NCBI RefSeq assembly: GCF_964340395.1
Contig: NC_135560.1
Span: forward strand, 23,861,675 to 23,925,674
Reading direction: 5' to 3'
Length of the DNA: 64,000 bases
Origin: Glandiceps talaboti
Lineage: Eukaryota > Hemichordata > Enteropneusta > Spengelidae
Shown here: piece by piece, positions 42,424-55,191 of the stretch
Layout of the letters: the number at the start of each line of letters is the position of its first letter
How positions within the stretch are numbered: the first letter of the stretch is position 1
Made by a program: the position numbers and the translations under genes
The notes under the pieces: model-generated
Databases searched by the model: none
What the model was told of the DNA's origin: nothing
What the model saw: only the letters and a program-made list of their open reading frames with translations

Positions 42424-43811
42424 ATGTCAGACGAATCAATGAGGTAATGTGAGCATATCAGACACCTTAATGATATGTGAGCATGTCAGACACCTCAATG
42501 ATATAGTGTGAGCATGTCAGACACCTCAATGATATAATGTGAGCATATCAGCCGCTTCAATGAGGTAATGTGAGCATATCAGACACCTTAATGATATGTG
42601 AGCATGTCAGACACCTCAATGATATAATGTGAGCATGTCAGACGCATCAATGATATAATGTGAGCATGTCAGCCACCTCAATAATATAATGTGAGCATGT
42701 CAGACACCTCAATAATATAATGTGAGCATGTCAGACACCTTAATGATATAATGTGAGCATGTCAGACACCTTAATAATATAATGTGAGCATGTCAGACAC
42801 CTTAATGGTATAATGTGAGCATGTCAGACACCTTAATGATATAATGTGAGCATGTCAGACACCTCAATGATATAATGTGAGCATGTCAGACGCCTCAATG
42901 ATATAATGTGAGCATGTCAGACGCCTCAATGATATAATGTGAGCATGTCAGACGCCTCAATGATATAATGTGAGGATGTCAGACGCCTCAATGATATAAT
43001 GTGAGCATGTCAGACACCTCAATGATACAATGTGAGCTTGTCAGACACCTTAATGATATAATGTGAGCATGTCAGACACCTCAATGATACAATGTGAGCA
43101 TGTCAGACGCCTCAATGATATAATGTGAGCATGTCAGACGCCTCAATGATATAATGTGAGCATGTCAGACGCCTTGATGATATAATGTGAGCATGTCAGA
43201 CGCCTCAATGATATAATGTGAGCATGTCAGACGCCTCAATGATATAATGTGAGCATGTCAGACACCTTAATGATATAATGTGAGCATGTCAGACGCCTTA
43301 ATGATATAATGTGAGCATGTCAGACACCTCAATAATATAATGTGAGCATGTTAGCCACCTTAATGATATAATGTGAGCATGTCAGACGCCTTAATGATAT
43401 AATGTGAGCATGTTAGCCACCTTAATGGTATAATGTGAGCATGTCAGACACCTTAATGATATAATGTGAGCATGTCAGACACCTCAATGATATAATGTGA
43501 GCATGTTAGACACCTTAATGATATAATGTGAGCATGTCAGACGCACCAATGGTATAATGTGAGCATGTCAGACACCTTGATGATATAACGTGAGCATGTC
43601 AGACACCTCAATGATATAATGTAAGCATGTCAGACACCTTGATGATATAACGTGAGCATGTCAGACGCACCAATGGTATAATGTGAGCATGTCAGACACC
43701 TTAATGGTATAATGTGAGCATGTCAGACACCTCAATGATATAATGTGAGCATGTCAGACACCTTGATGATATAATGTGAGCATGTCAGACACCTTAATGA
43801 TATAATGTGCA
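42424..43811 (+). repeat. 31-bp minisatellite, about 45 copies
   Basis: The unit contains TGTGAGCATGTCAGACACCT then CAATGATATAA (31 bases). Variation is concentrated at a few positions (CAC/CGC, CTC/CTT, GATA/GGTA). The left edge has a 121-base four-unit duplication: GAGGTAATGTGAGCATATCA at 42441 and 42562. The 31-base period breaks reading frames, so it is non-coding. Confidence 0.95.
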
Positions 43812-44299
43812 TGTAGATCACATACTTCTATAACGATACAAGACCTCTCAACATTTCGAGTTCTTATTTCAGTTGACACCTCTGAGAAAAAAAAACATAA
43901 GTAAAGGCACCCACAAGGGTTTTGTCAAATTCTAACCATTGTGTGTGAGTGTTAGCGCATATCCAAGAGTAGAAACATTAATGGGTAATGATAATCACCT
44001 AGGATGAAGTCTGTAATTCATCTATTATTAAAAGATAAGCCAGTTCCATCTTGCACATGTCAGGGTCAAATTGCCAATATGTATTGATTTCTAGACGAAT
44101 TGATTTAAGTGGTGCATACACATTAGTGAAGTCGGTGGATGGCTAGACTAGATACAATCGAAAGTTTGATTTGGTTCAAATATTTTGTAATGGATAATAA
44201 TACATAAAATAGTAATTCACATTAGCATACACAGCTGGCTTTATCGTTTATTTGTTTGTCATGGTTGAACGACTGACTGACCAAATGACTCATTGCTGA

Positions 44300-44432
44300 A
44301 TAACTGACTGACTGACTGACTGACTGACTGACTGACTAGCTGACTGCCTGATTAGCAGAATGCCTGACTGACTGAGTGACTGACTGACTGAGTGAGTGAC
44401 TGATTGAGGGAGTGAGTGAGTGAGTGAGTGAG

Positions 44433-44472
<40 letters not shown>

Positions 44473-44547
44473 TGATTGACCGGCTGACTGACTGACTGAC
44501 TGACTGACTGACTGACTGACTGACTGACTGACTGACTGACTGACTGA

Positions 44548-44592
<45 letters not shown>

Positions 44593-44930
44593 CGACCGAC
44601 CGACCGACCGACCGACCGACCGACCGACCGACCGACCGACTGACTGACTGACTGTGAGTGAGTGAGTGAGTGAGTGAGTGAGTGAGTGAGTGAGTGAGTG
44701 AGTGAGTGAGTGAGTGAGTGAGTGAGTGAGTGAGTGAGTGAGTGAGTGAGTGAGTGAGTGACTGATAGTCAGTCAGTCATTCACTCACTCACTCACTCAC
44801 TCACTCACTCACTCACTCACTCACTCACTCACTCACTCACTCACTCACTCACTCACTCACTCACTCACTCACTCACTCACTCACTCACTCACTCACTCAC
44901 TCACTCACTCACAGTCAGTCGGTCAACCGA
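44300..44930. repeat. Mosaic of tetranucleotide repeats with large inverted repeat
   Basis: Successive blocks are (ACTG)n, (AGTG)n, (GGCT)n, (TGAC)n, (GGCT)n, (ACCG)n, (ACTG)n, then (GAGT)n about 44655-44760 and (CACT)n about 44779-44912. The last two are reverse complements around a centre of about 18 bases, and flanking GACCGACTGACTG/CAGTCAGTCGGTC extends the symmetry. Confidence 0.95.
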
Positions 44931-46999
44931 GCAATATATTCAATCAAATAATTGAGGGAAATCTAGGGGTCCAATGTATAATATATAATCTGATTCAGAA
45001 ATAAATGTATTTATTTATCATTGTGATACAAATGTGATCAGATGAGTATGTGATATCAGCCTAGATTTTGTACTAACCAAGACTTTAAGATGTTTCTATG
45101 TACAAGAGTGTCAAGTGGCCAAAACGCAATAGAGTAGCTTCCATCTTCCCTTTCAAACTTTGTATGGTAGGTATATTGTATGGGGCTAAACCATATGTAC
45201 ACATCTGCACAAGCTTATTCACTTACCTATATATGGTGTGATTTTTATGAGCCCAGTAACGAGGCATTGTGAGTGTGTTTATGAAAGACGTGGGTAGATG
45301 AGGAATAGGTAATAACGTAACGCGACAAGCTTATGGTATTAATCCTCTGGGAAACATTTAGACTTTTTGGTATCCTGTATTATTAATACAAAGTAGGTCG
45401 ACTTAATCACGAGGAGAGAAGACGGGTGAAAAAATAAAACGTGGGTGATATCAAATATTCAGTGAATTCGCGAAGTTTCAAGAAATGGCTGAGCAAATTA
45501 TTGATCAATAATCAATGACTCACTCTGATATGACAGACCAAACAAAGCAAATATCGTAAACCAGGCAGGATGGAATCCATGTTCTTATTAAAAGTATTCT
45601 TTAACGACCATAGATAAGATCTTTAGCTACATACATTATGAATCTTTAAAGAGGAATTCCTCGAAGGTGTACACATGGCAATTAATTTTTCAGTTTTAAA
45701 GTTGTAAGCATGTTGCATATTTTAGGTGTTCTAAAGTCGCCCTGTGGGTATTCAGTCACAGATTACATCTAATCAACAATGTGTACCTACCTAGTACGGA
45801 GGGAGACATATTGGTGGTAGGCTTTGAAACACATTTATTCCACCAACATTGTATCTTCCAATGCTGAAATGTGTTTACTAGAAAAGTGATGTTATTTTTA
45901 TACACATTGAATGTATTTTACCAATTTAATGACATACCTATGTCTCTGTCTTTGAAAAGTATCTTACGGCGACGTTGTAAAAAGTAAATTTTCTTTGAAA
46001 CTGAAATACATTGTTATCAGTATCAGATCTCACATTTCGCCAGTCCTACAGACGTACTGATGAATTAGTCTTGTCACTTATTTGTTTGATCTTCTCGATG
46101 TGCTCTCTCACCACAGGCTATGTATCATCCAATGGAATATTATACAAGAGTTAGTCAGGGATGTTATTTTTTTCATCCTGATTGGGAAACCTGTTCGGAT
46201 AGAGTAATAGATAACACCAGTATGAATGTATGGTAAATCAATTCAAATATTAGGTGGGATATTCTTAGGGATGTATAGATAAAGAATTGTTCATGACACG
46301 GTGATCCAATAACTAGACTCGTGGATAAACATCCCCAAAGCAACTATGCATAGCAACAAGACCCAGCCCATAGCAATGGTGAATTCATGGTGTTTACTGC
46401 AAACTTTAAAACAGGGATGGATAGGCAAACGAACAAACAAACGAGCTTGCACATTCTTACGTTTTGGATCTGACTGACTTTGTTATACTGCCATGTACTA
46501 CAAATGTGAAATTAGCACAGGGACATTCAAATAAGACCTCCGATGTGAATGTGAATAGAAACAATACATTGTAAAATAGTTCCTGATCGTTCAACTGTGT
46601 ATATGGCAGTCACTGAAAAACTTTATGATCAACGAGTGAAGTCCAGAATAGAATTAACATATGCAATACTTGCCATTATGAGGCGGATTATTCATTGATT
46701 CAATATTCATTTATTTCCCTAGTTCTAGTTATACACAGGTTTGGGATTATGGTAAGGTCGCCCTCCTGTGGTGATAATTTGGTTACCAACGTTTGTCATT
46801 GAGTGAATTTTGAATTTTGGATACAAATGGCGATTTGATAAATCCCTGTAACTTACTGTTGTTTCGTAAATGTTTACTGAATTCCTTTGATTTGTTTAAA
46901 GTTGATTCATTTTCTACAACGCCTTTTTCTATTTTGTAACCGCTTGGCCACCGAAAATCCCAACAGATCATATGTTATCTTATAGGGCCTTACAAAAAC
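44931..46999. other. No gene recognised
   Basis: Only short open frames; no repeat noticed. Confidence 0.55.
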
Positions 47000-47221
47000 G
47001 TTTAGTTCCAAATTACGCTCCTTTTCAGAATAGGTGGGGTACCGGGTAGGTAGATTTGGAGACCCCAGTATTATATAAATTGTATTTTTAAGTTAATGTC
47101 AGTTTCCGCATCCACTATTTCATGCGAGACTTCGCAATTTTCGCGATTTTTTCCTAATACGTAAAAGGAAGTTTAGGGTCTTCTTGAAAAACTAGGAGGG
47201 TCCTAGTAATACAGAACCATG
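47000..47221 (+). mobile_element. Same short DNA transposon family, copy C, internally deleted
   Basis: The sequence TTTAGTTCCAAATTACGCTC then AGAATAGGTGGGGTA, followed by AAGTTAATGTCAGTTTCCGC, GTTTAGGGTC and a degraded end ACAGAACCAT, follows copy A with about 125 bases missing. Confidence 0.5.
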
Positions 47222-48302
47222 TCATAAACACAAACATCGAGATAAATATTGGAAAAGGTTTAAAATATCATAAAAGATCTTAAAGGCTTTAAAAATGCGA
47301 GTAGTTCTCCTACGAATCATTTTGTAATGAAGTTATTATTATTAACCTAGCTATATTGATTATTTCAATATTTCATAATGTTTAAATTATAGTTTAAAAC
47401 ACCTAAGGTAATAATTACAACCAATACAAATGAAAGACAATCAACCAAGATAGCGGTGTGCTTTGTTGAAAAGTTTAAAGTGTCCATATCACGTGTTTTA
47501 CACCTAGCATGAAGTTGTAAGGAAATTAAAGTATTATTTTCAAATCTCGTTATCCCTAGGGCCAAATAGAATATTATATCTACTTCAATTCTCATGTTTA
47601 CAGCTCATTTACGTGGAATGAACAGATAGCAAGGCATGGCGTCGATTAGAGATATTGAATGTCACGACACACCGAGGTGGTGAACATTCTATTAGGCCGA
47701 GGATAAACGTCAAACTTCTCATATACCTAATCTAATTGTATTGAAGCCGATACAAACCCGGAATGAAGACGACGTGGAACAGACGTCGAATCTAAGGGAG
47801 CTTTCAGTAATTACGAGGGGGGGGGCGGCGCTAACCGAGGATCACATTTTACGTTGACTCATTTTATGACCTACCTGGATTGTACTTGTTACCATACAGT
47901 GAGAAGATAAAATTTTTGTAAAATGCACTCTCCACTATTTCAAACAAGTCTACAATTCAATTCTGAGAGAAACAACACACATCCCTTCAAACTAAGGCTC
48001 ATATTTAGCTAAACTGTACGTAGTTACGATTTACTGTTTTCCATATGCCAAACAAGTCCTAATGACACATTGTTTAGCTTGGCTGTTTGGGAATATGTCA
48101 TGTGACAAGCTGCACATTGCTCATTGTTTTAAAATGCATATACATTGCCATACAAGCGCAAAATGTGCATATGACCTATATACTCGATTTCCATGCAAAG
48201 ATTGACCTGTGTTACATACATGCTGAAACCAGTCACTTGCTTCAATATCTTGTCTCATGAGAATGTCCGATCCATCTAGCAGAAAATAGTACAGAATATT
48301 TT
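47222..48302. other. No gene recognised
   Basis: A G9 run at 47817-47825 is the only feature. Confidence 0.55.
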
Positions 48303-49530
48303 ATTTTCACTAATTATGCAAATTGGCCATTAAAACTAAAAAGCACTATGGTAACAGGTTTTTTGGACAAGTGCGCTTTCTTAGGTTAATGTATATGCCA
48401 ATTTATACGGAATTTGAAGAGTGCATGATACTGCTTCATTACTGAATATCGTTCGTTATTCAAATTACTCACTAAAGGTAAAACTTGCATCAACAACGTT
48501 AACATCTTAGCACAGGTACGTATTATTATATTTGATATATGTACCATATTATATGAAATTTGAAGCTTGCATTTTTAAGATATAGCCTAGTTACCTAAAA
48601 TCATTAATTATGCAAATTTTTCATTAAAACTATAATCTATATCAACAAAGTTTATAGGACATATGCACTCTGTTATGTTTAACATATGTACTAAATTGTA
48701 TTAAAAATTGAAGTCTGCAGTCTTAAGATATAGCCTAATTACCGAAAATCATCAATTATGCAAGTTATTCATTAACACTGTAAGGTACATCAACAAACTT
48801 TATAGCACATATGCGATTTGTTATCGTTAACATATCTACTGAATTATATGTAAATTGAATCATGTATTCTTAAGATATAGCCTTATTACCGAAAAATAAA
48901 TAAGACATGCAAATTATTCATTAACACTGTAAGTGCATCTACAAACTGTATAGGACATATTCGATTTGTTATGGTTACATATGTACTGAATTGTATTGAA
49001 ATTGAAGTCTGCAGTCTTAAGATATTTCCTATAAAATTATTGAAAATCATCAATTATGCAAGTTATTTATTAACACTGTAAGGTACATCAAAAACTTTAT
49101 AGCACATATGCGATTTGTTATGGTTAACATATGTACTGAATTATATTTAAATTGAAGCATGTATTCTTAAGATATAGCCTAATTACCGAAAGTAATTAAT
49201 TATGCAAATTATTCATTAACACTGTAAGGTACATCAACAAACTGCATAGGATGGATGTACTAAATTATATTGAAATTGAAGAATGCCGTCTTAAGATATT
49301 GCTTAATTAGTTGATTTCATCGATATGCAAATTTCCCTAATTAACATAAACAGATGGAGCTCAAAAACTAATCAGGTCTAGCCATTACCCTAAACATTAT
49401 ATGTACCAAATTTCAGTATAATTGAGCCAGCCGTTTTTAAGAAAATGATGACACAGACACAGACACACACACACAAATGAACATACATACAGACAGACAG
49501 ATACCCCTTTTCTATTGCCTCGACGATCTA
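48303..49530 (+). mobile_element. Second copy of the about 146-bp-repeat Helentron/pearl-like family
   Basis: The same unit as at 14.2 kb recurs, with ATGCAAAT or ATGCAAGT at 48315, 48610, 48758, 48906, 49057, 49202 and 49324 (spacing mostly 145-151). The 3' part carries the same pre-microsatellite sequence (GAGCCAGCCG, then ACACAGACA repeats, 49423-49501). The terminal inverted repeats are not recognisable, so this looks like an older, eroded copy. Confidence 0.6.
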
Positions 49531-49549
49531 TCTCGATAACTTGTTGATA

Positions 49550-50660
49550 GAAAATAGCGCCAATAGCGTTGCAGCACAACAGTATTTGGCTGTTGCTGTG
49601 GACATGGTCTCGTTGCTATGGATATTTGCATACATATTTGGAAGCTTCATTAACTTGTCTGCCCTTCCCACTTTTCATCTTTGCAATGTAAACCATCATT
49701 CAGCTGTTGCTATGGGCGTGGTCCTGTTTGTAGGCATATTTGCATATTTTTTTGAATCTTTAGTCACTTTATAATACCTACCCCTCCCTCTTGTTATCTT
49801 TGTAATATGTATCGTCTTTTCACTTTTGCTAAGGGCGTGGTCATGGTTGCTAGGGCCAATTGTGTCGAAATGTATTCAACAATAATTGCAGAATAATACC
49901 TCTAGAAACATCCCCACTAAGTTTCAACCCATTCACCATGCAGTTTCAAGATATAAGTTTTTGACCAAAATTGAGATTTTTGGACCTATTTTGCATATCG
50001 CTTATGGGATCATCACGTTATGAATACAGCTTCATCTACACATACCCAGATGTATCCCCATTAAATTTCAGCCCAATCTTCTTCGTAGTTTTGGAACTAT
50101 ATATTTTTGACAAAAAAGACACCTAATTTGCATATCAGTAATGGGGTCATCATGTCAGAACAATTCTTAATCTTAACACCACTAAAAACGCTCCCACCAA
50201 ATTTAAGTCTAATCTGCTCAGTAGTTTTGGAATTAGATATTTTTGATCAAAAGATATATTTTATCCTAATTTACATATCACTGATTGGATCATCATGTCA
50301 TAAACAGTTCTTAATCTAAACTCCACTAAGAACGTTCCCATCATATTTCAACCTAATCTGCTTAGTAGTTTAGAATTAAAGAATATTTACCAAAAAGACA
50401 CCTAATTTGCGCATCATTGATGGGATCATCGTGTCATGAACATTAATAAACACCTCTAAAAACGTTCCAACCAAATTTCAGATTCATCTACTGGGTAGTT
50501 TTGGGGTTAGAGTATTTTGACCAAAATTCACATTTTTGACCCATATCACACACCGGTGGTAAGATAAGTTTGATTTGAAACATTTCCCAACCAGACACCG
50601 AAGGTAATATACCCACCAAATATCATTGCAATCGATCCAGTGGTTTTTGACTTTAAGATG

Positions 50661-50742
<82 letters not shown>

Positions 50743-50835
50743 TCCACACAGATAGACACAGACAGCCAGACACTTAGCGATGCCTATAGCACTACGTACT
50801 GAGAACCTTATCAGTTCAGTTGTGCTAAAAACCAT
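49550..50835 (+). mobile_element. Related but distinct tandem-unit element ending in (AC)n
   Basis: Directly after the previous element lies a different family with degenerate units of about 135-143 bases. The core TTTGCATAT or a variant recurs near 49991, 50128, 50271 and 50406, each followed by a phrase like GGGATCATCATGTCA. It runs into a long (AC)n (50664-50736), an (ACAG)-like tract and a short stem near 50798-50815. The design (unit array, microsatellite, terminal stem) again fits HINE/pearl-type elements. The left boundary is uncertain. Confidence 0.5.
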
Positions 50836-51872
50836 AGGTAGAATGGATACGTTTAGAAGGTCCGTCCTTACGCGGTGGATACGTTAATCGAGTTGCACTA
50901 GGAAGTAGTTGGTTTGGTTTGAATTACATTTTAGCGTTTATGAGTACCCATGAAAGTGTCAAGACCTCTAGAGACTACTAGGTGTCACAGATGAATAACA
51001 GCAATACATTGACGCATAGGGCCGACAAACGCCCACCAACTTTGCGCAGGCGTTGTAAATTCAATGAGTTGTCAAAGAATACATGGAAATATAACACAAT
51101 GTAATGAGAAATCATTAAATTGGTCGCCCACAATTATACTCACCTCTCTCTGACGACGAAGGCACACAAATATAGTGGACGGTGCATAATTACTTCGTAC
51201 TGCCGTTCGTGGGCCATAAGTCCAACTCGCGACACGTATCGATATATATGACAGGTGAGTGGTAATCTCTTTAAAAAGGCTTTCACCTACAATATACAAG
51301 AATTATTTATGCATCTTTATCTTTATCTTCATCACATTAAATCGATAACAGTTGATAACAGACTCTAATTCTAAAACTATAAACTAAACAAGCCTACATG
51401 GTCGATAACGTCTGAGGAATCATGAAAGGTTAGGCATAACACATATCCTACGCAACAATATTTGATTATTTAGACTCAAAATAATGCAAGACTATCGTGT
51501 ACGCCACAGTTGTTTGATTCGTAGATTTCACTGTCATAACGATACAGTAATATACAAACATTTGTCTTAGTGGATAATCGTCGAGCCCATCTTTGCCCAA
51601 TCAATCTAATGTATCATCAGTCATTCCTCAGTCCTTTCTTGTTGTTTTAATACCACGTTGCCCCGGGCGACCGATCAATGCGAACTTTACTCTTCTTCTG
51701 TATGAAACATTCACGATTATCTTTTGCCAACTGTTAGAAGCCATTTGCAGTTCTATTGCTCGAGGTAAAACAACGCTGGCGAGAATACAGAAAGTAAGCA
51801 AAGTATTATATACTAGTGTCATAACTCTAGCCAAATCACTTGCTGAAACGAAAATAGAAAGTTCTAAACGAA
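50836..51872. other. No gene recognised
   Basis: Open frames up to 104 codons (51593-51907) run into MITE copy A and show no family motif. Confidence 0.5.
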
Positions 51873-52218
51873 TTGTGTGGTTCCGATTACGCTCAATTTT
51901 AGAATAGGTGGGGTAAGTAGATTTTTTTTCATATATATATTCATATATGAGTGTCTAGTTCAGGTAGTTATGTGTTTTGTTGTTTTCCATATGGTATCTG
52001 TGTTATTGGGTTCTTCTCATCAGATATAGAACCGTTACAGATTGGACGAACAGTTTTATGTTATCTTTTTAAGTTGATGTCAGTTTATGCATCCAATTTT
52101 CCTTGCGAGACTTCACACAATTTTCGTGATTTTATTATTTGTTTCGCGGATAAGTAAAACATAAGTTTAGGGTCGGCAGTGAAAAACTAGGCGGGGTCGG
52201 GTAACCGGAACCAAACAA
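51873..52218 (+). mobile_element. Short DNA transposon with TTGTKTGGTTCCG ends, copy A
   Basis: The ends are TTGTGTGGTTCCG and CGGAACCAAACAA (inverted, one mismatch over 13 bases). The interior shares blocks with copies at 47.0 and 59.6 kb, including AGAATAGGTGGGGTA, AAGTTGATGTCAGTTT and AGTTTAGGGTC. It is non-coding, so probably a MITE. Confidence 0.6.
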
Positions 52219-52521
52219 TTTTTTTAGGCCTAAACAGATTACCCAGAACACAACAAATGTATTAAGTCACATGTAACTAGATTGTTAGAGACAATTTATC
52301 ATTATTCTTGTCTTGTCTTGCAATACACGGCATCGATAAAATACCATACTTTATCGGCTACCCGATAAATGCAAACCCTTATTTGTCACGTTTTAACAAG
52401 GCTTATACAGACTTACTATTTCAAACTATTAATTTTTCCATAAATTCATTATATCATTGTACTCTAGTATATCGATTACACCATTGGCGCATGACTAGGT
52501 GTTACATACGAATTAGTCCAT

Positions 52522-52664
52522 TCATCACGTATGTAGGACTGCTTGGTCATAGAACTTTATCACGGATGTAGGGCTACTTGGTCCTGGAACTTCATCACGG
52601 ATGTAGGGCTACTTGGTCCTAGAACTTTATCACGGATATAGGGCTACTTGGTCCCGGAACTTTA
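52522..52664 (+). repeat. 35-bp minisatellite, about 4 units
   Basis: GGGCTACTTGGTCC followed by GAACTTTATCACGGATGTA repeats with a 35-base period (52571, 52606, 52641), with a diverged first unit. Confidence 0.85.
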
Positions 52665-52939
52665 TTTGTCTGCATTCCTGTCATGTATGATTTATATACC
52701 TTTAATTTGTTAATTCCATAAAGTAACCACCTTTACTATTTAACATCTTCTACTTCATTACACCCAAGGCCCACATTTGAATTAATGTCAGCTATTAATC
52801 TTATTGCTTTTTGAACCAAACACAGTCAAACGATTATGAAACACTAGACATGTGTATGGCATGAAATGGACAATATTGGACGAATGCCATTTGTACGCAA
52901 CATTTTAACTGAGATGAAATATGCCAATCTCGTATATTT

Positions 52940-52976
52940 TACCTTCCGTGAGGAAGGGTTATGTTATGTTTTTGCA

Positions 52977-53054
<78 letters not shown>

Positions 53055-54000
53055 CATGCTGTATGTATGTATGTATGTATGTATGTATGTATGTATGTAT
53101 GTATGTATGTATGTATGTATGTTCTATTTGTCTGGCTGGCTAGCTGTGGACACGATATTTAAAAAAATGCTGCATTAATGAAACTTTCTACACAAAGTCA
53201 TCTTCCTTATGGCAACTGTAAGAACTGGGTAGACCTTGGTAAGCATCAATGCATATCAATGTCAAATTTGTTTAATTAGGTTTTGTCTGTATTTAGGCTA
53301 TAACTTAAGAATGTAAGTGTCAAATGTAATTCAATATAATTTGGTACACACATCAAGGATAACAAAGTGCATGCACAATCAATTATTTTAAGTAATAAAG
53401 CTATATCGTAAGAATGCAATCTTCAAATTTCATGCAATTTGGTACACACTTAGCACGTGTACAATATAGCTTTTTGATGTGCCTTCAAGTTTTAATAAGT
53501 CATTTATATACATACTGATTTTCAGTAAGCAATATCTTAAGAATGCAAGCTGACATTTACATTGAGGATGACAAAACGCAAGAGTCTCATAAAGGTTGTT
53601 GGTTACACGTTTGGTTTTAATGAGTCATTTGCATATGATTTTTGGTAATTGGGCAATATCTTGAGTAATTTGGTACACACTTTGCTGATTCAAAATGCAA
53701 ACCTCCCATAAAGCTTGTTGCTTTAGCTGTTGGTTTTAATGAAGTATTTGCATAATGAATGATTTTTAGTAATTAGTCGATGTCTTAAAATTGCAAGTTT
53801 CATGAGACTGAACTCGATTAATTGCTACTTAACTACCTCTAATTACCATTTGTACAATATATCTTATATATTCATATTTCCGTGACTAAATCAAATATTA
53901 TAACAATTTGATTGGTATATACATAATAGATAACATGACGCTCGTGTGCGATATCTTTTGATGATGTAGTTTTAAGTTCAATGAGTCATTTGTATCATTA
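52940..54000 (-). mobile_element. Helentron/pearl-like element in reverse orientation
   Basis: Read on the minus strand this ends in a hairpin (CCTTCC gtga GGAAGG, 52942-52957) preceded by tetranucleotide arrays: (GTCT)n about 52977-53025, (TGCC)n 53026-53054 and (GTAT)n 53061-53121. To the right are degraded internal units containing ATTTGCAT (53627, 53746) and phrases such as CTTAAGAATGCAA, the reverse complement of the family unit. The distal boundary is unclear. Confidence 0.5.
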
Positions 54001-54539
54001 ATAATTAAAAAATATACTGACGCGTGCTTCTAACTTCGCATGGCTCGCGATTTACTGTGGATTCCACATTTCATTAATTCTATATTATCTCGTCCGTTTT
54101 TTGCCATGAATTATGATCGAATGGAAATTCTGAAATTCCTGTTTTCGAAATAGTTTACGAGGATCACGACGGACTATTCGACACGTTTATTGAAAGAGAG
54201 AACCATAATCATAAATATAGTACTCTTAATCATAGAAATGTATTAATTTGTACAATTTATGGCGTATCAAATCATAAATCAATTTTTACCAATTGCTGAC
54301 AATAGTCTATTTCGTACAACTCGTAATTTCCAACTACTAAATTTCTGGTAGAGTGTACATGTTATTCTTGATAAAGCTCGGAATACACGTCGAATTTCAC
54401 ATGGGCCTAATTTAATCATTAAATTTGGTACATGACAAATTCTACGATTATTGCTATTAGTTGCGACAGGCAATTAAATTCAATGCCACATGTTGAAAAT
54501 TGCGACATGAGTGCAAGTTGCAGTGCGCGCCGAACCTCT

Positions 54540-55010
54540 AACGTCAACAAACGTTATAGGACATAATATGCGCTTTGTTATGGTTAACGTATGTACCAAA
54601 TTATATTGAATTTGAAGTAAGCGTCCTAAAGATATAGCCTAATTACTAAAGACAGTAATTAACCAAAATCTAATCAGTTCTTTCTATTAGCATATGGAAG
54701 ATGTATAGCAAATTTCATCAATGCTGTTGATGTTTGTTGATGTAGTGTATAGTTTTAATAAATAATTTGCATAATAATGATTTGTAGTAATCAGGCTATA
54801 TCTTAAGAATGCACACCAACCATAACAAAGCAAATATGTCCTAAAAAGCTAGTTGGCATAGTTTTTAGTTTTAATGAGTAATTAGCACAATTAAGGATTT
54901 TCAGTAATTAAGCCATCAACATTTGGTACATACATCAACCATAATAAGCACACGTGTCCTATAAAGTTTTTAATGAGTATTTTGCATAATTAATGATATC
55001 ATTATAAAAT
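54540..55010. mobile_element. Head-to-head fragments of the same repeat family
   Basis: The left part (54540-54720) matches the + orientation of the unit (TATAGGACATA, GGTTAACGTATGTAC, GATATAGCCTAATTAC). The right part (about 54735-55010) matches the minus orientation (TTTGCATAAT, CTATATCTTAAGAATGCA, GTCCTATAAAG). Two oppositely oriented relics therefore abut. Confidence 0.5.
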
Positions 55011-55163
55011 GATATTCGTCATCTACTAAGATTTCTTAGATATATATAAATATATCCAGAGAGATAGGTTAGATAAATTGACAGTAACATTGAAACACAT
55101 TAAACTATACATTGATGGAAAGGGAGACGAAAATTAGTTGTCTTGCAACTAGTCGAGTCCGAA

Positions 55164-55191
55164 GCAAACAAACAAACAAACAAACAAACAG
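55164..55191 (+). repeat. (AAAC)n microsatellite
   Basis: About seven AAAC units. Confidence 0.85.

Noticed and set aside
42424-43811. Looks superficially like a CRISPR array
   Set aside because: The 31-bp units are contiguous with no unique spacers, and the context is eukaryotic.
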